Below, one piece after another: positions 7,554 through 15,540 of a stretch of DNA of 41,607 nucleotides. How positions within the stretch are numbered: the first letter of the stretch is position 1; each line of letters starts with the position of its first letter. Origin of the DNA: Christensenella sp. UBA1685 (GTDB lineage Bacteria > Bacillota > Clostridia > Christensenellales > CAG-138). The notes beneath the pieces are model-generated. The model did no database searches. It was not told the DNA's origin and saw only the letters and a list, made by a program, of their open reading frames with translations. Made by a program: the position numbers and the translations under genes. Location of the stretch: the NCBI GenBank assembly GCA_002320595.1, contig DCKB01000053.1, positions 1 to 41,607 on the forward strand, in the 5' to 3' direction.

Positions 7554-9458
7554 TCACTTGTCACGCAGGATCACATTGCGCGTGTTGAAGCGAAGGGGCT
7601 TGAATGCCCTGCCGTCCGCCTCATAAAACTTGCCGAAAAATTCAATGAACTGGAGCCTCGCGCAGTGCGCGTAAGCGCCAAGCGTGTTGATGAACAGGCT
7701 GAACACATGGAGCACAAGGAGCACCGCGCCCGCGAGGATGCAGCCGAGGATCGCGCCGACGATGCCAAGCCCGCCGAACGCATCATACACCATGCCGCCG
7801 ATGAGGTTGAACACCATGCCCATCGCGCCTGAAACGAGGCCGAGCGCGAAAATACGCACATAGGACAGGATGTCCGAAAGGTAACCGGTGATGTTGTACA
7901 GCGCGCCGAGGCCGGAGCCGATGCGCATGATGGGATTTTTCTTCGAGCGGCCGGAGAACAGCAGCAGCATGCCGCCGCCCAGGGCGGTGAGCACGAGCGC
8001 CACCGTTTTAAGCGCCGGCGCCGCGAAGAGCAGGATGAGCCCAGTAAGCAGCAGAATCCACGAAAGCTGATCGAAGATCGCGCTTTGCGGGTCGCCGTCG
8101 CGGAAGCACATATACATCTTCACAACAATGCCGGTGAACATGTGTACAAGGCCGAGCCCGCAGCTTAAAAGCATCATGGGCATAACGTCCACCATCGGGT
8201 CGAACAGGAGCGGGAAAATATCCGTGTGGAAGATGTCGTTCCAGTTCATGCCGAAGAACGTGCCAATGAACGGGCCGCAGATCAGCGCGGACAGCCCGCC
8301 GTAGGTAATCACGCGGGCAAGCTTCGCCATGCCGCCCTGCGGCTTCATGTACTTCGAGAACAGGAGCCCGCCGATGAACAGCGCAAGGCCGTATCCGGAA
8401 TCGGAAAGCATCATGCCGAAGAACAGGAAATAGAACGGCGCCATCACAGCCGTTGCATCCACGCCGCGGTAGGATGGATATGCATACATCGTGACGATGG
8501 ATTCAAACGGCTCCACAAGCTTTTTATTTTTCATTGCGGAAGGCGGCGCTTCCTCCTCGAGCGGCTCGCGCGTTTCAAAGCTGAACACCTCTGCCGCGCC
8601 TGCGACAGCCTTCTGCGCTTTTTCTTCCTCGTCCGCGCGCACCCAGCCTTCGAGAATAAATGCCGAGGTCGTTTTTTCAACCGCTGCCGCAGAGCGTGCG
8701 CGATCGCGTTCAATGGAGGTTGCATCCAAGCCCTCGAGCAGCAGCGTGCGCTGCTTGGCCACGGTCTCAAGTGCGTTCACGGTTTGCGCTTCCGTTTCGC
8801 GCAGGGACGCAATTTCGGTTTCCAGCGCGCGGATGTTCATGCGCGGCGTGCCCTTCATGGCAGGGAAGTTGAATTCCGCAAAGTCCAGCTCCTTCAGCGC
8901 GCGCTGCATTTCATCGTATTCGGAAGCGGCAGAGGCCACAAGCACCGCCGTCTCCCGCACGCCGGGGAACGCTTCCACGGCAAAGCCCGCCGCTTCCACC
9001 TGTTCCACCGCACAAAGGGGCAAAAAGCCCACGGCATAACGGACGCTGCGCGTTGCATGGATATCCTCGATGCGCGCGTCAAGCCGTTCCCAGGGGAGCA
9101 GCGTTTCGATCAGCGTTTCTTTTTTTTCAATCTCCGAGCGCGCGGCGGCGAGCGTCTTGTCCAGCTCCTCCGTGCGTTCCATGAGCGCCACCGATTCCGG
9201 CATGGACGCAAAAAGTTCCTCCGCGCTCATCTCGGGCTTCGGGCCCATGGGCGGCTTTTCGCCATACCGCTTGAGCAGCTGTGCGGCGCTTTCAAAGCGC
9301 TGCACCTGCGAGAGAAGTTGCTCGTCCCCCGTTTTTTCGTCGGAAACGTCCGCCTGCGAGATCACCTCAACCGTCCCGGTGCGCTGGAGCGCCTGAAGAA
9401 TGGCTTCCTCATCCGCTTTGAGCGCAACGAGCGTCAGCCGTTTCATTGGTACGATCAT
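7554..9458 (-). CDS. ntpI: V-type ATPase subunit I (a-type stator)
   Basis: A 634-residue protein. The cytosolic N-terminal half (about 1-330) has two coiled-coil segments and reaches the peripheral stalks. The C-terminal half has about eight membrane helices. The conserved DILSYVRIFALGLVSGAMG carries the arginine that faces the rotor ring and releases the ion from subunit K. The start ATG overlaps the stop of the upstream G/H gene (ATGA), with GAGGT seven bases before it. Confidence 0.96.
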   Translation of the reverse strand: MIVPMKRLTLVALKADEEAILQALQRTGTVEVISQADVSDEKTGDEQLLSQVQRFESAAQLLKRYGEKPPMGPKPEMSAEELFASMPESVALMERTEELDKTLAAARSEIEKKETLIETLLPWERLDARIEDIHATRSVRYAVGFLPLCAVEQVEAAGFAVEAFPGVRETAVLVASAASEYDEMQRALKELDFAEFNFPAMKGTPRMNIRALETEIASLRETEAQTVNALETVAKQRTLLLEGLDATSIERDRARSAAAVEKTTSAFILEGWVRADEEEKAQKAVAGAAEVFSFETREPLEEEAPPSAMKNKKLVEPFESIVTMYAYPSYRGVDATAVMAPFYFLFFGMMLSDSGYGLALFIGGLLFSKYMKPQGGMAKLARVITYGGLSALICGPFIGTFFGMNWNDIFHTDIFPLLFDPMVDVMPMMLLSCGLGLVHMFTGIVVKMYMCFRDGDPQSAIFDQLSWILLLTGLILLFAAPALKTVALVLTALGGGMLLLFSGRSKKNPIMRIGSGLGALYNITGYLSDILSYVRIFALGLVSGAMGMVFNLIGGMVYDAFGGLGIVGAILGCILAGAVLLVLHVFSLFINTLGAYAHCARLQFIEFFGKFYEADGRAFKPLRFNTRNVILRDK

Positions 9459-9763
9459 TTTGTTACCTCGCTGAGAATATATGCCGCCGCATCCGGGATG
9501 CGCGCCCTTGCCGCCTTGCAGGATGCTTCCGCCGCCGCCGCGCCTTCCTCACGGATGCGCTGCATGCGCGCTTCACCCTCCTGCCGGTCGGCCTCCGCGC
9601 GGGACCGCAGCGTTTCCCGGGCATTCTCCCGCGCAAGCGCCGCCGCTTCCCCTGCCTTCTGCTCTGCTTCTGCCACAACCGTGCGCGCCCTTTCGGTTGC
9701 CTCACGCACGATCCTGGCGGCTTCGGCCTCCGTCGCGGCCACCCTTTCGATCATGGATGCCAA
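9455..9763 (-). CDS. ntpF: V-type ATPase subunit G/H (peripheral stalk), TTG start
   Basis: A 102-residue protein, a single long charged helix rich in Ala, Glu and Arg (MIERVAATEAEAARIVREAT), typical of the peripheral-stalk partner of subunit E. I chose the TTG at 9763 because GGAGGAGG (9773-9780) lies nine bases upstream; the ATG at 9754 would be 18 bases away. It is the first gene of the operon, as in ntpFIKECGABD, and its stop overlaps the subunit I start. Such helices diverge fast, so the assignment leans partly on position. Confidence 0.85.
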   Translation of the reverse strand: MASMIERVAATEAEAARIVREATERARTVVAEAEQKAGEAAALARENARETLRSRAEADRQEGEARMQRIREEGAAAAEASCKAARARIPDAAAYILSEVTK

Positions 9764-9847
9764 ACCGCAACACCTCCTCCCAATCAGTCGAATTGATACG
9801 CATAAAATGCGTTTATCTTTTCCACATGGCAAAGCTCGCCATACGGT

Positions 9848-9914
9848 GGATTTTCCGCAACCGCCGAAAAATCCAATTATCAGTATTATATCCTCACCCT
9901 ACCAAAAAAGGCAA
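9848..9914 (-). promoter_or_regulatory. Promoter and leader hairpin of the V-ATPase operon
   Basis: On the minus strand TTGCCT (9909-9914) and a perfect TATAAT (9885-9890) are separated by 18 bases. The predicted transcript starts near 9878, leaving a leader of about 115 bases. At its very start a 7-bp inverted repeat, GGATTTT (9848-9854) with AAAATCC (9868-9874), could form a 5' hairpin. No known riboswitch was recognised. Confidence 0.7.
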
Positions 9915-9990
9915 GGATTTTAGCCTATGTTTCTATGTTATTATTTTGTCGCCTTTGTGAAAAAAATATATTAATCGTTCAAAAAAACGC

Positions 9991-10014
9991 AGGGCGGAGC
10001 AAAGGCTCCACCCT
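9991..10014. terminator. Bidirectional terminator after upp
   Basis: A 10-bp stem with one mismatch (9991-10000 with 10005-10014) and an AAAG loop is flanked by TTTTT on the plus side and TTTTTTT on the minus side. On the minus strand it lies just past the upp stop and separates upp from the V-ATPase promoter. Confidence 0.85.
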
Positions 10015-10051
10015 CTTTTTCGCGCTTATTCCTGCAAGGTTATGCAAAAGC

Positions 10052-10681
10052 TTATTTCGTGCCGAACAGCCTGTCGCCCGCATCGCCGAGGCCGGGAACG
10101 ATATACCCATGGTCGTTGAGGTAATCGTCCACATGCGCAACATAAATGTCAACATCCGGGTGTGCCCCCTGCACGGCCTTCACGCCCTCCGGCGCAGCGA
10201 TGAGGCACACGAGCTTCACGCGCTTGCAGCCCGCGCGTTTCACAACGTTGATGCCCTCCACCGCGGATCCGCCCGTCGCCAGCATCGGATCCACGATGAT
10301 GATATCCCGCTCGCTCACATCCGGCGGCAGTTTGCTGTAATAATCCACAGGATTGAGCGTTGTGGGGTCTCGGTACAGGCCGATGTGGCCCACTTTGGCC
10401 GCCGGAATGAGGCTCAGCATGCCATCCACCATGCCAAGGCCAGCGCGCAGAATCGGCACGATGCCGAGTTTGCGGCCCGCAAGGGTGTAGGTCTTTGCCA
10501 TTGCCACCGGCGTTTCCACCATGGTTTCCTCAAGCGGCAAATCGCGCGTTGCCTCGTAAGTCAGAAGCATTGCGATTTCCTCCACGAGCTCCCGGAATTC
10601 CTTGGAGCCCGTCTTCTTGTCCCTGAGATGGGAAAGCTTGTGCTGCACGAGCGGGTGATCGATCACCGTCAGTTTACTCAT
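10052..10681 (-). CDS. upp: Uracil phosphoribosyltransferase
   Basis: A 209-residue enzyme joining uracil and PRPP to make UMP in pyrimidine salvage. The start MSKLTVIDHPLVQHKLSHLR and the PRPP loop VDPMLATGGSA are diagnostic, and the C-terminal uracil-binding stretch HVDDYLNDHGYIVPGLGDAG is intact. AAGGAG precedes the ATG. It follows rpiB, but a terminator overlapping the rpiB stop suggests separate or attenuated transcription. In Bacillus upp lies just before the atp operon; here the V-type operon follows instead. Confidence 0.97.
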   Translation of the reverse strand: MSKLTVIDHPLVQHKLSHLRDKKTGSKEFRELVEEIAMLLTYEATRDLPLEETMVETPVAMAKTYTLAGRKLGIVPILRAGLGMVDGMLSLIPAAKVGHIGLYRDPTTLNPVDYYSKLPPDVSERDIIIVDPMLATGGSAVEGINVVKRAGCKRVKLVCLIAAPEGVKAVQGAHPDVDIYVAHVDDYLNDHGYIVPGLGDAGDRLFGTK

Positions 10682-10737
10682 AAAAAACTCCTTTCGTATT
10701 CACAGCGCAGATGCACGCATGGTTTTACTGAAGACAT

Positions 10738-10758
10738 AAAAAATGAGGCTCACGCCTC
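10738..10758 (-). terminator. Terminator overlapping the rpiB stop codon
   Basis: GAGGC (10745-10749) pairs with GCCTC (10754-10758), and the 4-base loop contains the rpiB stop codon (10750-10752). On the minus strand it is followed by ATTTTTTATG. The stem is short, but placement and U tract are good. Confidence 0.65.
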
Positions 10759-11190
10759 GTATTTTTCGATTTTGCCAATGCGGCCGATATGGCGGGTTCC
10801 CTTGGAAAATTCCGTCGTAAGCCACGTAAATACGATGGCCTTTGCAAGTTCCGTGCCAACGATGCGGCCGCCGAGCGCCAGCATGTTGGAATCGTTATGT
10901 TCGCGGGTCAGGCGAGCCATGGTTTCATCCGTGCAGAGCGCGCAGCGGATGCCGCGCACCTTGTTCGCGCAGATGGAAACGCCGATGCCCGTGCCGCATA
11001 CGACGATGCCGCGCGCATATTCACCATTCGCCACGGCTTCGGCCACGGGAAAGGCCACGTCAGGATAATCCACGCTTTTTTCATCCGGGCAGCCAAAATC
11101 CGCCACCTCGAAGCCAAGCTTTTCGATGACGGGGATAAGTTCCATTTTCAGGGCGTAACCGCCGTGATCCGATCCGATTGCGATCTTCAT
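10750..11190 (-). CDS. rpiB: Ribose-5-phosphate isomerase B
   Basis: A 146-residue RpiB/LacA/LacB family protein that interconverts ribose 5-phosphate and ribulose 5-phosphate. MKIAIGSDHGGYALK holds the phosphate-binding HG, and VVCGTGIGVSICANK contains the catalytic cysteine. I chose the ATG at 11190, preceded by AAGGAG at good spacing; an upstream codon at 11220 would overlap tsaC and lacks support. It is the last gene of the DUF1385-prmC-capA-prfA-tsaC-rpiB block. An allose-6-phosphate isomerase role is possible but not suggested by context. Confidence 0.94.
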   Translation of the reverse strand: MKIAIGSDHGGYALKMELIPVIEKLGFEVADFGCPDEKSVDYPDVAFPVAEAVANGEYARGIVVCGTGIGVSICANKVRGIRCALCTDETMARLTREHNDSNMLALGGRIVGTELAKAIVFTWLTTEFSKGTRHIGRIGKIEKYEA

Positions 11191-11216
11191 TTCATTTCTC
11201 CTTCGTTGCGCGGGAT

Positions 11217-12257
11217 TCATTCGGAAAGCACATGGAAGCCGGCTGCGCGCAGCAGGCGGTTCATGTAGGCAAGGCCTTCGCCCTGTTCCGGCAGCGCCTC
11301 GGCAAAGATGACATCCACATCGTCCGAATGGGCGCGAAGCTGTGCAAACAGGTTTGCGCAGAGCGTCGCCGGTTCATTCCTGTCGCCTATTATAACATAT
11401 TGTCGGCCGCTGTAAAGCGCCCGCGTTTGCGCCGTAGCAAAAATAATGCAGCGTTCCCCCCGCATTGCACGCGCATCATACGCCCGGGCAATGCGGGAAG
11501 CAGCCTGCCGCGGCGCGCCTTCGGCCACAAGCACCTCCGCATCCGGAGCATAGTGGCGGTACTTCATGCCGGGGGATGCGGCAGTCTCCCCCGCCTTGAG
11601 CGGCGCAAGGATGGACGGCGCAAGCGCCACCGGGCCGGCCACAGCCTCCAGCATCTCCTTTGTAACCGCGCCCGGACGCAGGATGGTCGGCTTTCCCACA
11701 AGCGAAAGCACCGTGGATTCCACGCCGAAGCGGCACGGCCCGCCGTCGATGATGAGGTCGATCTTTCCCTCCATGTCATGCCGCACATGCTCCGCCGTCG
11801 TCGGGCTTGGTTTGCCGGAGGTGTTGGCGCTCGGCGCGGCCACCGGCACGCCTGCCTCGCGGATGAGCGCAAGCGCCGTTTTATTGTCCGGCATACGGAC
11901 GGCAACGGTCTCAAGCCCGGCGGTAACCTCGTCCGGCACAGCGGAGGAGCGGTTGAAAATGAGCGTAAGCGGCCCGGGCCAAAATGCATCCATCAATGTG
12001 CGCGCAGCATCCGGGATGCGCGTCCAAAGCTGCTTCACATCGTTCTTTTTCGCCACATGCAGGATGAGCGGGTTGTCGCCCGGCCTGCCCTTGGCTTCAA
12101 AAATGCGGCGGACGGCGTCGCCGTCCAGCCCGTTCGCACCGAGGCCGTAAACGGTCTCCGTCGGGAACGCAACAAGGCCGCCCGCGCGCAGAATGCTCCC
12201 GCCAAGGCGCGTGCCGTTTTCCTTTTGCGTTACCGCGTTTGCAAATTGCGTTTGCAT
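11217..12257 (-). CDS. tsaC: L-threonylcarbamoyladenylate synthase (Sua5 type)
   Basis: A 346-residue protein that makes threonylcarbamoyl-AMP for tRNA t6A37 formation. The N-terminal YrdC/Sua5 catalytic domain (residues about 15-205) has AFPTETVYGLGANGLDG and the KGRPGDNPL motif, followed by SANTSGKPSPT. The C-terminal Sua5 domain (about 230-346) marks it as the long Sua5/YwlC form. I chose the ATG at 12257 with GAAGGAAT upstream; the frame stays open further, but that part covers palindromic intergenic DNA. It sits between prfA and rpiB, as in other Firmicutes. Confidence 0.94.
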   Translation of the reverse strand: MQTQFANAVTQKENGTRLGGSILRAGGLVAFPTETVYGLGANGLDGDAVRRIFEAKGRPGDNPLILHVAKKNDVKQLWTRIPDAARTLMDAFWPGPLTLIFNRSSAVPDEVTAGLETVAVRMPDNKTALALIREAGVPVAAPSANTSGKPSPTTAEHVRHDMEGKIDLIIDGGPCRFGVESTVLSLVGKPTILRPGAVTKEMLEAVAGPVALAPSILAPLKAGETAASPGMKYRHYAPDAEVLVAEGAPRQAASRIARAYDARAMRGERCIIFATAQTRALYSGRQYVIIGDRNEPATLCANLFAQLRAHSDDVDVIFAEALPEQGEGLAYMNRLLRAAGFHVLSE

Positions 12258-12284
12258 GGGATTCCTTCTTTCTGGCGCTCCGCC

Positions 12285-12316
12285 TGCGGAAAAATCCGCA
12301 ATGGGCAATTGCCCAT
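12285..12316. repeat. Two abutting palindromes between prfA and tsaC
   Basis: TGCGGA-AAAA-TCCGCA (12285-12300) is followed without a gap by the perfect 16-bp palindrome ATGGGCAATTGCCCAT (12301-12316). They fill the short space between the prfA stop and the tsaC ribosome binding site. There is no U tract, so a terminator is unlikely. They may be an mRNA-processing element or the trace of a dispersed intergenic repeat. Confidence 0.6.
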
Positions 12317-12318
12317 CG

Positions 12319-13395
12319 TCAATGCTCCGCCGTTTCCCCGGACAGCTGCGCCGTGCGCTCGGCAAGGATCAGCGCGTCGATCAGCTCATCCATGTCGCCA
12401 TCCATGAAAGCCTCAAGCTTATACAGCGTAAGGCCGATGCGGTGGTCGGTCACACGGTTCTGCGGAAAATTGTAGGTGCGGATACGCTCGCTGCGGTCGC
12501 CGGAGCCGACCTGGCTCTTGCGGTTCGTGGCCTCGGCCTCCGCCGCCTGGCTCTGGTAAAGCTCCAACAGGCGGCTTTTGAGCACGCGCATCGCCTTGTC
12601 CTTGTTCTTGTGTTGGCTGCGCTCATCCTGACATTGCACCACAAGCCCGGTCGGCAGGTGGGTGATGCGGATGGCGCTTTCCGTTTTGTTCACGTGCTGG
12701 CCGCCTGCGCCGCCGCTGCGGTAGGTGTCGATCTGAAGGTCGTTCGGGTTGATCTCCACCTCCACATCGTCCGCTTCCGGGAGAACGGCAACCGTTGCGG
12801 CGCTTGTGTGAATGCGCCCCTGCGATTCCGTCTCCGGCACGCGCTGCACGCGGTGTACGCCGCTTTCAAACTTCATGCGCGAATAGGCCCCGCGCCCGGA
12901 GAGCGAAAGCACGACTTCCTTCACGCCGCCCATCTCCGTCATGTTCTCATTCAGGAATTCGGCTTTAAAGCCGTGGCGTTCCGCGTAGCGCTGGTACATC
13001 CGAAGAAGGTCGGCGCCGAAAAGCGCCGCTTCATCCCCGCCCGTGCCCGCGCGGATTTCGATGATGACGCTGCGTTCGTCGTTCGGGTCGCGCGGGAGCA
13101 GCATGAACTTCAGCTCCTCCACAAGCTTTGTTTCCGCTTCCTCAAGCGCCGTAAGTTCCGCATGGATCAGCTCGCGCATCTCTGCGTCGTGCTGCTCGGA
13201 AAGCATGGCACGGCAATCCGCAAGCTCCTGCACGGTGGCGGTATAGCGGTCATAGGCTGCAACGATCTCCGAAAGCTGCGCATGTTCCCGCGCGAGCTCC
13301 CGGTATCGTTTTTGGTCGTTCATCGTCTCCGGCTGTGCAAGCAGCGCGGAAAGCTCCTCATATCGGTTTTTCAGGCTTTTGAGCTTATTGAGCAT
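12319..13395 (-). CDS. prfA: Peptide chain release factor 1
   Basis: A 358-residue release factor that ends translation at UAA and UAG. The GGQ motif is in YRSGGAGGQHVNKTESAIR, and RVPETESQGRIHTSAATVAV is characteristic of RF1 rather than RF2. The C-terminal segment NRVTDHRIGLTLYKLEAFMD agrees. The length is as expected for RF1. Its start overlaps the end of capA by 11 bases. Its partner PrmC, which methylates the GGQ glutamine, is encoded two genes upstream in the same block. Confidence 0.97.
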   Translation of the reverse strand: MLNKLKSLKNRYEELSALLAQPETMNDQKRYRELAREHAQLSEIVAAYDRYTATVQELADCRAMLSEQHDAEMRELIHAELTALEEAETKLVEELKFMLLPRDPNDERSVIIEIRAGTGGDEAALFGADLLRMYQRYAERHGFKAEFLNENMTEMGGVKEVVLSLSGRGAYSRMKFESGVHRVQRVPETESQGRIHTSAATVAVLPEADDVEVEINPNDLQIDTYRSGGAGGQHVNKTESAIRITHLPTGLVVQCQDERSQHKNKDKAMRVLKSRLLELYQSQAAEAEATNRKSQVGSGDRSERIRTYNFPQNRVTDHRIGLTLYKLEAFMDGDMDELIDALILAERTAQLSGETAEH

Positions 13396-14716
13396 CGGCT
13401 TCGCTCCATTCCATCAGATTTGCCGCATCCGTACCCACGGCATCTGCAACGTGCGCATAGCACGCTTCTATTCTTTCCCGTGCGTCCGCATCAAGCGGCA
13501 CGGCCGCCTTTGACAACGATGCATCCGCATAGCACGGCACCGCCTGGTGCAGCGTCCTGCCATCCGCAAGTTTCTGCCGGAGGCAAAGCACGGGCAAATA
13601 TTCCACCGCCGTGCAGGAAACCGCGCCGTCCGCGCCGCGCAGCAGGCGAAGGCGCGCAAACATGCCGTATTCCGTATCCGGCTTGGACATATTGGAAACG
13701 AAGTTTCCCAACGAATAGAGAACCGGCGCGCGCATGAGCTCACCGCCGCGCTCCGCCTCAATCCATTCAACCGGCTGCACTACATGCGGGTGCGAACCCA
13801 CAACCGCATCCGCCCCCGCGGACACGAGCCGGCGCGCCGTTTTTTTCTGGCGGCTGTTCGCTTCCGCCTCAAATTCCACGCCCCAGTGTACAAACGCTAT
13901 TATAAACTCCGCGCCCGCTTCCCTGCAAGATGCGATCTCTCGCGCAAGCTGTTCCTCTCCGGAAAGGCGGGAAACGGCGAAGCCCCGGCTTTCTGAAGGG
14001 ATCAGCGCATCGTTGCGGTTGACGCTCTCCGTCGCCGAAACAACGCCGATGCGGATGCCGTTCACCGCAAGGATGCGCGGGGTGAAACGATCCTCTTCGG
14101 AGCGATACACCCCGCTTTGCAAGAGCCCCGCCGCGCGCAGCGTCTCCGCCGTGCGCAGAAGCCCGTCGTAACCGCGATCCAGGCAGTGGTTGTTCGCGGT
14201 GGAGACAAGGTCAACACCCGCTGCCGCAAGCGCTTGTGCAAGCGCATCCGGCGCGTTAAAGGTCTGGTATGGCTGTTTCGGCGTCGGGTCGGCCTCCGTA
14301 GGCGGCGGCGCGGTTGGCCGCGGCTCGGAATAGCCCGCCTCCGCCCCGGCCATCGCCCCTTCAAAGTTGACGCATACCGCACCCGTTTCCGCAAACAGCG
14401 CCTCCATCGGCGCAAAGCTGCCGGAAAAATCATACGTTCCATCCGCCTGCTTCGCGTTTTGCACCTGCGTCTGCATGATGAGGATGTCGCCCAGAAAGCC
14501 AATCGTCGCCGTCTGCGGCGCGGGCGAAGGCGTGGGAGAAGGCGAAGGTTCCGGCGCAGGCGTTTCCGCAGGCATTCGGGTCCTTTCCGGAGGCGGCAGA
14601 GGTACGGAATCCGCCGGTGCAGGCGTGATCGTGAGGGGCGCGAGCGTTTCCGCAGCACATCCGCACAGCAGCAGGCAGGCGAGCAGCGCACCGGGCGTAA
14701 GCAGGCGCCTCAGCAT
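13385..14716 (-). CDS. CapA-family lipoprotein (metallophosphatase fold)
   Basis: A 443-residue predicted lipoprotein. The hydrophobic signal ends in LLLCGC with the lipidated cysteine at C20. A proline/threonine/serine-rich linker (about residues 28-70) precedes a PGA_cap/CapA domain. The domain is recognised from IGFLGDILIM, NFEGAM, STANNHCLDRGYDGL, FVHWGVEFE and GSHPHVVQPVEW. Related proteins are linked to poly-gamma-glutamate or other surface polymers, but no capBC partners are here, so the substrate is unknown. Its ATG overlaps the prmC stop and its end overlaps prfA, so it is embedded in a translation-factor operon. Confidence 0.88.
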   Translation of the reverse strand: MLRRLLTPGALLACLLLCGCAAETLAPLTITPAPADSVPLPPPERTRMPAETPAPEPSPSPTPSPAPQTATIGFLGDILIMQTQVQNAKQADGTYDFSGSFAPMEALFAETGAVCVNFEGAMAGAEAGYSEPRPTAPPPTEADPTPKQPYQTFNAPDALAQALAAAGVDLVSTANNHCLDRGYDGLLRTAETLRAAGLLQSGVYRSEEDRFTPRILAVNGIRIGVVSATESVNRNDALIPSESRGFAVSRLSGEEQLAREIASCREAGAEFIIAFVHWGVEFEAEANSRQKKTARRLVSAGADAVVGSHPHVVQPVEWIEAERGGELMRAPVLYSLGNFVSNMSKPDTEYGMFARLRLLRGADGAVSCTAVEYLPVLCLRQKLADGRTLHQAVPCYADASLSKAAVPLDADARERIEACYAHVADAVGTDAANLMEWSEADAQ

Positions 14717-15540
14717 ACGGCCACCACCCGTTCCACGCCGCAGAGATCGCGCAGCGCATAAGCGTTTTCCCCAAACAGGGCGCACACTGCAGCCGCCTGC
14801 CCGAAACCGACCTCCAGCAGCAACGCTCCCCCGGGGTTGAGGTGCGCCGCATACTCCGTGCGGATGCGGCGGTAAAAATCGAGGCCATCCGCTCCGCCAT
14901 AGAGCGCGAGAGCAGGCTCAAAGCGCACTTCCCGCTGAAGCGCCGCCATGTCCGCATCGGAAAGATACGGGGGATTGCAGGCGATAAGATCAAAGCTTCG
15001 CTTTATATTTGAAAACAGATTCGTTTCCGTCATGCGGGCGCAAACGCCGTTTTTCTCCGCGTTTTCCCGCGCAAGGGCAAGCGCATCCGCGCTGATGTCC
15101 GCAAGCGTAACCGCCGCGCCGGAAAGCGCCGCAAGGCTGATGCCGATGCAGCCCGTGCCGCAGCAAAGGTCCAGCACCGTGCGATATCCGCGCTCCTTTA
15201 TGAGGCCGAGCGCGGCCTCCACAAGCGTTTCCGTATCCTGCCGGGGAATGAGCGCCCGCGCATCCACGCGAAACGGCAGGCCCATCAGTTCCCATTCGCC
15301 CAGAATATATTGCAGCGGTTCGCCCGCAAGCCGCCGCGCAAGCATTTCTCCGAGCATTTTTTCATATTCCCCGGGAAATATGTCGGTTTGGCGCGAAAGC
15401 AGGCGCGCCATATCCCATCCAAGCGCATGGCAGAAAAAAAGCCGCGCTTCCCGTGCGGCTTCTTCCCCGGCAACGGGCGCGAGCGCGGCTTGTGCCGCGC
15501 GCAGCGCCTCGCGTATGGTTTTGCATGTTTGTTCAGTCAC
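14710..15540 (-). CDS. prmC: Release factor glutamine N5-methyltransferase
   Basis: A 276-residue AdoMet-dependent enzyme that methylates the GGQ glutamine of release factors. The methyltransferase motif I is VLDLCCGTGCIGISLAAL, and the catalytic NPPY motif is in LIACNPPYLSD. The N-terminal helical domain precedes them, including PRQDTETLVEAAL, which is typical. I chose the GTG at 15540, which overlaps the DUF1385 stop (GTGACTGA); an ATG at 15552 is possible but its ribosome binding site would directly abut it. Confidence 0.94.
   Translation of the reverse strand: MTEQTCKTIREALRAAQAALAPVAGEEAAREARLFFCHALGWDMARLLSRQTDIFPGEYEKMLGEMLARRLAGEPLQYILGEWELMGLPFRVDARALIPRQDTETLVEAALGLIKERGYRTVLDLCCGTGCIGISLAALSGAAVTLADISADALALARENAEKNGVCARMTETNLFSNIKRSFDLIACNPPYLSDADMAALQREVRFEPALALYGGADGLDFYRRIRTEYAAHLNPGGALLLEVGFGQAAAVCALFGENAYALRDLCGVERVVAVC

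Noticed and set aside
5237..7588. A 783-codon plus-strand frame across the V-ATPase genes
   Set aside because: It is antisense to subunits F, C, E and K, all clearly coding; high GC keeps the opposite frame open.
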